Source: Aquila chrysaetos chrysaetos (lineage: Eukaryota > Chordata > Aves > Accipitriformes > Accipitridae). From it: a stretch of 64,000 bases of DNA. A program made the position numbers and the translations under genes. A model generated the notes under the pieces. The model made no database searches. It saw only the letters and a program-made list of their open reading frames with translations, and was not told where the DNA came from. The DNA lies in assembly GCF_900496995.4 (NCBI RefSeq), contig NC_044027.1, positions 8,704,743 through 8,768,742 of the forward strand, in the 5' to 3' direction. This document shows positions 18,015 to 64,000 of the stretch, piece by piece (positions within the stretch are counted from its first letter, which is position 1; every line of letters starts with the position of its first letter).

Positions 18015-18354
18015 CCCTGGGCACGCTGTGGTCCATGCTCTTGTCCAGCTGACTGCACCCCCCTGTTGCCAACATTTCCCTGTTGACCAGTGAGAGGATG
18101 CTCTGTTCCTGGAAATCGCTTTTCTTCCTCCTCCCAGAGTCCCTCGAGATGATGCCAAACTCCCTCTGCCCCGCAGCCTGGGGGGAGCAGCCCCCAGCTC
18201 AGCCCCCCTGCAGGGCACAGTCTGACCACAGCTGCTCTCAGTGTTTTGGGAGGCTGCCCCAGGCCACCCTCAGACCTGCACATCCCCTTCCTGGGGGTGG
18301 GGGGCAGATGATCCTTCTCCTGCAGCTCACCCTGACCCTGCTGCCCAGAAGCCT

Positions 18355-18830
18355 CAGTGTGCATTTCAGGATGCACTGTATGCCTCTGTGTGCCTTTTGG
18401 TGCATCCTGGGAGCCCCTGTGTGCATCTCAGGACACACCATATTCCTCTGGGTGCCTTTCAGTGCACCCCAGGAGTCTTCATTTGCCTTTTGGTGCAGCC
18501 CAGGAGCCTCTGTGTGCCTTTCAGTTTGCCCCAAAGCCCTCCTTAGGCCTTTGGGTGCCACCCAGCACTCCCCATCTGCCATTCAGTGGCCCCAGCAGCC
18601 TCAGCATGCCATTCTGTGCCCTCAAGACCCCTTGACTTGGCTTTTTCTGCATCCAAATGCCATCCATTTGGCTTTCTGTGTCCTGACAGGCATTGGTTGG
18701 ACTTTTGGTGTGCCCCAGAGCTCTCCGTGTGCCTTTTGGTGCACCTGAAGATCTCTGGGTGCTTTTGGGGAACTCCAGAGCCTCCATGGGACTTTCAGAA
18801 AGCCCCAGACCCCTCCGTGTGCTGCCAGGA
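18355..18830. repeat. Degenerate 30-31 bp minisatellite
   Basis: About fifteen units each begin TTTTGGTGC or TTTCAGTGC, continue with CCCCAGGAGCC-like sequence and end TCTGTGTGCC. Unit starts fall near 18364, 18395, 18426, 18457, 18488, 18519, 18550, 18581, 18611, 18642, 18673, 18703, 18733, 18763 and 18793. Divergence between units is high, roughly one base in four, so the array is old. Confidence 0.9.
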
Positions 18831-19566
18831 CAGGGCAGGTTGCACAATGTTTCTTCTGATGTTTTTTTTTTCCTTGAGACAGGGCTGCTGGTGCTGAGAA
18901 GGCTCAGCCAACGACCAAGATCTAGGGTGAGGCTGAGGTTTAGGGTGACGGTTGGAAAGAGACAAAGCCTCGAGCTCCCACTGATGTGGTTTGGCAAAGG
19001 GGCTGCCAAAGGATGTGTGAGGCTGCATGGTTGTTCCTCCCCTAATAGCTTTTCCCCTAGGCTAAAGCTCATCCAAGGCCAAGGTCTAGGGTTAGCTCAG
19101 TGATGGGAGTGGAGACAAAAAAAGCCCATGTGGGTTTACAGCACAGAACCTGCAGCCCTTGCTGCCGCCTCACTTCCCATTGCTCACAAAAAGGGGCTGG
19201 GGCTGCCCCTGCATCTCCTGCCGCCTCCTGCCCTTCCCTGCGGAAATGCTTCTCCACTGCATTCATGGAAATGCTTAGTGAGTGTAGTGGGTGATGGCCT
19301 GGAAGGAGCTGGAGCTGTGCTCCAGAGGAAAGCACAAGCTGTGGTGACAAAAGCATCTCTCAAGGAGGAGCAACAGCCCCTTCTGGCATGAGTTCTTACC
19401 CATTGCAAGGCAGTAAGAGCCACAGTGAGATGACTGTGGCCACCAGCCTCCCCCTGTTCACTCAATCTCTTGCCCATGCAAGAACTGCAGGACAAGGCAG
19501 CTATGTGGCGGGGGACAAGGCATCCTTTGGCAAGCTCTTGGCAAGGATTAAATACATCATGCAGAG

Positions 19567-19572
19567 AATAAA
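19567..19572 (+). other. Poly(A) signal for LRRC26 (AATAAA)
   Basis: Canonical hexamer on the + strand, preceded by ATTAAA some 20 bp upstream and followed by GT-rich sequence (AGTTGTGGCTTG). A further + strand AATAAA at 20563-20568 is a possible distal site. Confidence 0.5.
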
Positions 19573-19605
19573 CCAATGTCACCTCAGTTGTGGCTTGCTC
19601 CCATT

Positions 19606-19611
19606 TTTATT
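19606..19611 (-). other. Poly(A) signal for GRIN1 (AATAAA on - strand)
   Basis: TTTATT on the + strand is AATAAA on the GRIN1 strand. It is the first such hexamer I find downstream of the GRIN1 stop at 22204, which implies a 3' UTR of about 2.6 kb. It faces the LRRC26 signal about 40 bp away. Confidence 0.45.
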
Positions 19612-22203
19612 TTCAAGAGAGAAACCAACCCAATGCGCTGCCACACTGCTCGATTCCTGCTCGGCTCTTCCTGCAGTGCCTCTTCCCAGGGAGGGGTGCA
19701 AGGGCTGCAGGGTGCTGGTGAAAGCAGCAGCTCCTCCAGTGCTACCAGCCTTGCACCCGGGATGGCTGCAGGACCTCTGCCAGGATCAGCCCCTTGCACG
19801 GCGCCTTTCCCAGGAGCAATCCCAGCTTTTCCAGACCCTCTCTAGTGACAGCACTCTGTCCTTCCCGAGAAGGCCTGGGCTTCCAATTTGGAGCTAGAAC
19901 CTTGCTTGTCATCCTGCATGGCCACCTGAGCCTCACTCCTCCTCCCAGATCATCCTGAGGCTGAGACCCGCATGGAGGTTGGGCTAGTGGTCTCAGCACA
20001 TGGGGAGCATGCTGTGAATGAGTGATGTTGCTTCATTTCAGCCCAGGTGAGCTGCCTCTCTGTTTTACCTTGGGGCACCTCCCTACAGATAGGCTGATGT
20101 GTGGGGACTTCCCCAGATGCCTTCATCCCTGCAGTCAGTTCTCTGTTCCCAAAGGCCAGCCCCACTGGCAGTGCCCCACGCTGGCTCCCAGGAGCTGGGA
20201 AGCACAGCAGTGGCAGGGGACTGTTTTGCCCCGGATGGAGGTGGGTGAGAGCCAGCTGGCATGGTGCTGGCATTTGGACAGTTTCAGGCTGTCCCCGGCC
20301 CCCTGCTGCCAGGCCTGTCCCCCTACACTGGCTGTTCAGGCTGTCCATCAGCTTGGCATCCCAGAACGGTGATGCCCCTTCCCTCCTGGTCTTCCCTGCA
20401 GCTCCTGGCCTTTCTTCCTGCTGACTTCTCCGTCCCTTTCCATCCCTCCACCTTTTACTGTTTGCAAACCCTGCAGCAGTGCTGGGTGAGGCTCTGATTC
20501 AGCACGGGGCTCCCTGCCAGCTTTGCCGGAAGGCAGAGATGGAAAGAGGCGCATGGCACTGAAATAAACCACTTCATGATCCAGTCTAGACTTTACTTAG
20601 CTTTTGCAAAAACTTGGTATTAATGTTACATTGACATATAAAGTAGAATGGGTCCAATTTCTCAGCTGGAGTGAGATGAACTTGATGGAGCCACTGCAGT
20701 CAGTGGGACGATGCTCACAAACCTCAGCTGCCGTCTGAAAATCCTGCCTGCAAAGGCTGCCGACCCTCAGGGGGAAGCCCCGTCTGCTTGGCTGGGGCAG
20801 GGCGAGGGCAGTTCATGTTGCTGGGGCTTGGTACCACATTGCAGGTGGGTTTTTCGCCTTCGCAGGAGGCGGGATGCGATGTTGCCCGTGTGTGTGCTGT
20901 AGCAGCTCATCACCAGCCTGGCTGGTGCTAGATGCTTCCCCGGGGCTGGTGTCTCTGCACCCACGGGGAGGGTGCTCAGGGATGTTGGCACATGGGCACA
21001 TATGCTTGAGGGGAGGAAGCTGTGGGGAGGAATGGCATCGGCCTGTCTCATTTGGTTCCCTTCTCCTGAACGGGGATCCAGTTTCCAGTTTCAGGCAGAT
21101 GCAGCCATGTGAGCTGGGGCTTCAGGGCTGCCATAGGAGCTGCTGGCAAGCTTGAACTTGGAGGTGAGTGTGGCAGGGAAGCTGCCAGTGCCCGCTGCAG
21201 TGTGCTGACACTGCAGGCAGGCTGGGTGGCTGCTGCAGACACCGCAGCACACAGCAAGCCACAGCTGGCCAGCAGCATCTCTCCTCGCATTGCTGGTGCT
21301 GAGGCAGTGTGGAGCTTGGCTAAAGGTCAATGGAACAATCCAGATCCATTTACTGTGGAGATGTTCCTGGCCAGGAGAGCCACGGTGTGAGAGCTACATG
21401 CTGGCCATGGCCAGGTCCTGGGGATGCCTTCTGTGCAGGAGAGGTGGGGAGCCAGGATCTTGGCTGACAGCATGTTAGGAGCTCCAGAGTACCGCGTTTA
21501 GCACAGGAGCGTGGGTTGCAGGGCTTGGAGCACTCCTGCTGCAAACAGACCATGTACAGGAGCCAGGTCACAGCCATGGGCTGATGGGAGGGAGGAACAG
21601 GGGGTTCATCCCCTGTGAGGAGCAGAGCACACATCTTCCAGCCCCTGCTGCAGAGGTGGGGGTCACTCGGCACAGCAGGAACACGTGCCCAACCTGCCGA
21701 ACTGCCTCGGCTGCTCCAGTTGCTCGGGACCATGAGCACGTTGCACTGGAGCCCTCCAGGGTGGTGGGAAACGTGGAGCACATTGCTGACGGGCCGTGCA
21801 TGTGCTGAGAAGCCTGAAGCCTGCAAAGTGAAGCACGTTTGTAGTCTGGCACCAGCTCTTCCCTGCTACCGTGGGAGAGCAGGCACCATGTGCCTTTCAA
21901 AGTCATTTCCCCTTGCACGTAGCCAGTCAGTGGCAATACTGATTATCAACAGCATTGGTTGGAAGCAATTATCTCTGTACAGTGAAGTCCAAACCATGTC
22001 CTGGTTCTGCCGTGCATTCTGGGGCATGAGCATGGCAGCAGGCCTAGGAAGGGAGGGAGATATACAATGAAGTCACTGTGTATGGATGAAGGATGCTTTC
22101 CTCCCATCTCACCCAGAAGAACCCATCAGTGTCCCTTGAAAGGCAGTCCTGGCTGTGCCTTCCTACTGTGTTGGGCAAGGACTGATGGCCCCCGGGGAGA
22201 AGG
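19612..22203 (-). other. Probable GRIN1 3' UTR
   Basis: Lies between the GRIN1 stop and the first - strand AATAAA. No gene or clear repeat is recognised. The length is an inference from the poly(A) hexamer; mammalian GRIN1 3' UTRs are shorter. Confidence 0.35.
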
Positions 22204-61232
<39,029 letters not shown>

Positions 61233-63092
61233 ATTTGTTCTCCAGAACAAATATTCCCAGTTATGCAGCATCTCTGAACAACGCACTTCGCCAGCCCCGG
61301 CTGGGGAGAGTTGCTTGTGACACGAACGCCATGGGGGTCTATGTTCACTCTAGTGCTGGAGAACCCTCCCTTGACCAACACAAGGGTCATCTTGGGCAGA
61401 GATGTTAAGCAGACACTCAGCCTGGTTCCTTGGCTTCACTCTGTCCCTCCAGACAGAGCCACCACTCTTCCAGACATTAGCTCACAGGGCAACCGGCCAT
61501 TTTCCTCCATTAAATTCACCACATTACTCTGGGCTATGACCTTAAGATTTGTCTGCCGAGGAGATTTCTTGGGGTTCTCTTTATCCACCTGCCCCTGGGC
61601 TACTATTAGCCTCCCCAAAGGAAATGGAGGCATAGCAGCTAGTGGCCAACAGCTGGAGGACAGTCCAGCTCCATAGCTGAAAGGGATTGAGTTTCACTCC
61701 TGGACCATGTCTCTCCCATTCCTGGGCCAGAGAGGTGAGGTGGCCAGAACAGCACATTGCTCCCCAGAGCTGCCACTTTGGCCTTTTTCGAAAAAACAAA
61801 GGGGTTGCAGATACCGACAGGGTTTTTCTTTGTAACTGCATGGAACAAATGCCATCAGCCAGCCCACTGTATGCCAGCCAAGATGAAAGCAGGCTGAGCA
61901 CTGCAGAAGAAAAATCACCAGAGATATTTTTACAGCAGCCATTTCTAGGGTATTGCCGCAGCCCACCTCTGTGCTTGCTTGCAACGTGAGTTGAAGCAGA
62001 ATTTTCTTCCCCCAACGCAAATTTCCTCACTGGCATCGCTGAAGTGCAAGTTGCCATGGAAACCATTTTGTCTGTGTCCCATGTTGCCCACATGCACTCG
62101 GAAGAAGCTGCAGAAGCAAAATGGCCGTTGTGTAATGCTGCAGGGTCTCAGCATACGAGGGGCTGCTGTGCTACACAGCACCCTTCCAGCTATGTGACCC
62201 TCTCAGAGAAGCTGCGGACAACTGCATGGGAAAGCAATGAAACCCATGGAGGTTATGACGCACTCGGTGAGAGAAGGAAAATGGCCCCACCTCACCTTAA
62301 CTCTTGCAGTGCTTTGCGTGGAGCTCTACACTGATCCTGCTGTGCTCTCAGCATGGACTTCCAGGCATGCTTTACCCTTTTCAGTGTCACTGTGTCATTC
62401 CTACTGCTCCACGCATGGAGATGAGGCCCTTGCTGTACTCACGTGGTGTGGCTCTGTCCACCCCGAAGGGCCTGAGTGCTGTCTTGAAGGGACAAAGGGT
62501 GCAAGTTAAAGAGAGTTGCATCCATACCCTTAGACTGCACACATTTGACTTCATCCCATCTCTGCCTACCAGGTGCATTTCCAGTAGATTGTTTGGGAAG
62601 AAACTGTTTTGGAGCGGGCTATACAGACCCCGACCCTGGTGGGTGTGATGGCAGTAGAATAATAAAGGCAAGACCTGGCCATAGCAGGGGACTTAGCAGA
62701 GAAGACAAAGGAAAAAGGCAGGCTTTGAAATATTATTTGGCTTGCTGACATTGGAGTGCAAAAGGTCTTTCCTCCCTATTATCTAGAGTTCCCTGTAGGG
62801 AGAAAAAGGAGCTCAGTTACTGAGCCCCTCCTGTGTCACCCAGGAGTCTAGGATGATCATAGTCAGGAGCCAGGGTCTTCGCTCTGTGCCTCCATTCATT
62901 TCTTGTCTCCAGAGACTCTTGTTTCTGGCACTGTTGCAAAGATCTGAGAAACGCCTGCTTCCCTCTCAGGTCATGCCTCCCACTGGGCCGTGTTGTCCTG
63001 GCATCAGGAACAGCCCAGATCACAATATCCAAGCAGCCAGGCTCAGCCAGCACAGATGTTGTCACCGCATGACTTCCACTCTTGCTGTGTCC

Positions 63093-63314
63093 TCAGGCTC
63101 TTTGATCTTCTGAAGGCAATGGGTGCATGCAGGGTTTTCCCAGGGTGGAAGCCGTATAAATGGCAAGTACAACTGCATCCACCAGCTGATCCTTGTAGAG
63201 GACTCTGTAGCGAGCAATGGTCTTTGCTTTCCCAGTTGCTGCCTCCTGGCATATCATGGCAACCTTCTTAGCCATGGTTTGGCGCAAGAACTTAACACAG
63301 TTGCCTGTTAGCAA
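63093..63314 (-). other. Unassigned small reading frame
   Basis: A 73-codon frame whose translation (NCVKFLRQTMAKKV to IARYRVLYKDQLVD) looks more protein-like than neighbouring frames: balanced composition and no low complexity. Upstream on the same strand lies TTGCTAACAG|GC, a possible splice acceptor. I do not recognise the family and see no matching donor. It could be a lone exon of an upstream gene, a decayed retrocopy or chance. Confidence 0.25.
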
Positions 63315-64000
63315 TTAGCATGTGCGTAGTGTGATCCAGCTTTTTCTATCTGGCACCTTCTGGATGGATGCAGGGGAGTTGGACAAGAGCATGGGACTGA
63401 TGTTTGTGTGGTGTCCCGTTGCCTGTGAATGGTGTCATTCCTCCTGTGGCCAAAGTCAGTGTAAAACCTAGAGATTTCAGGGGAGCAGCTGTGAACCCAG
63501 CTGGAAATTTTATCTGCCTTGGGGTAAGGTGTCAGTCCCAGCGGTGGAAAAGATAGTATGGAATTTCATAAAAGAGGAAATCAAGCATTAAGAATATGTA
63601 ATTTGTGCCAGTCATCATGGAGCTGCCAAGCAAACTCAATACTTCTTTTGAGAAAGTTAAAATTCAATTGATAGAAGTAACCACGCAGCTATAACACAGG
63701 CTATGGAAATGCTTTTTGCATACAGCTGCAAGATGTAAGAGTGGTTCATCGAAGGTATAAAACTAAGTAAAGCACATACTGGGTGGCCATGGCAGATCTC
63801 TAAGAGTGGTTGTTAGTGAAGAACTGCAATGGGATGTAGGTATTCCTAGAGGTATGAAAGGATTTGTGATGTGGTTGATACTTGAGTATTTCTGCCATTG
63901 CTCTGGAAGCAATCAGAGATGATAAAATCTGTGAGACAGAAAATAATGATGCCAAATAATTTGGATTGTTTGATAAACAGAGTGCCGAAACATATTTTAA

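Larger units (their letters stand above)
18015..19590 (+). other. Probable LRRC26 3' UTR
   Basis: Runs from the LRRC26 stop to the first convincing + strand poly(A) signal (ATTAAA at about 19547, AATAAA at 19567-19572). It contains the 31-bp minisatellite. Earlier, unrecognised cleavage sites are possible. Confidence 0.4.

Noticed and set aside
18355-18830. Regularly spaced repeats that could be mistaken for a CRISPR array
   Set aside because: Units are contiguous and degenerate, with no unique spacers between identical repeats, and the genome is a vertebrate one.

Overview
This is a vertebrate nuclear window, most likely from a bird or another sauropsid. It has GT-AG introns, CpG islands, GC-rich intergenic sequence full of minisatellites, no mammalian SINEs that I can see, and one fossil fragment resembling a CR1 LINE. 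The lineage is inferred from protein similarity and genome texture, not from a database search.

Four protein-coding genes can be supported. From the left on the + strand they are CYSRT1 (cysteine-rich tail protein 1, CDS 5070-5453), RNF224 (a RING-finger protein, CDS 11436-11933) and LRRC26 (the leucine-rich-repeat auxiliary gamma subunit of BK channels, two coding exons, 16236-16779 and 17734-18014). The right 60% is GRIN1 on the - strand, encoding the obligatory glycine-binding GluN1 subunit of NMDA receptors. I resolved 21 coding exons between 60594 (ATG) and 22204 (stop). Joined, they keep one reading frame and give 941 residues when the N1, C1 and C2' cassettes are all included. LRRC26 and GRIN1 are tail to tail, with opposed poly(A) signals about 40 bp apart near 19.6 kb.

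Layout: 1-3180 holds nothing I can support. 3185-4300 holds two minisatellites that run into the GC-rich presumptive promoter and first exon of CYSRT1. 5.5-11.4 kb is intergenic with an 18-bp minisatellite. 11.4-12.4 kb is RNF224 and its probable poly(A) signal. 12.4-16.2 kb is intergenic. 16.2-19.6 kb is LRRC26, including a degenerate 31-bp minisatellite in its 3' region. 19.6-22.2 kb is the probable GRIN1 3' UTR. 22.2-60.6 kb is GRIN1. 60.1-61.1 kb is the GRIN1 CpG island with a near-consensus REST/NRSF site (RE1). 61.1-64 kb is upstream sequence with one unexplained small reading frame.

No novel operon-like or defence system is present, and none is expected in this kind of genome. The observations most worth a second look are the GRIN1 splicing signals: UGCAUG motifs after the N1 exon, UAGG motifs in C1 with a changed 5' splice-site flank, and no visible C2 cassette. 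Next come the conserved RE1, gene order consistent with one inversion relative to mammals, and the minisatellites.
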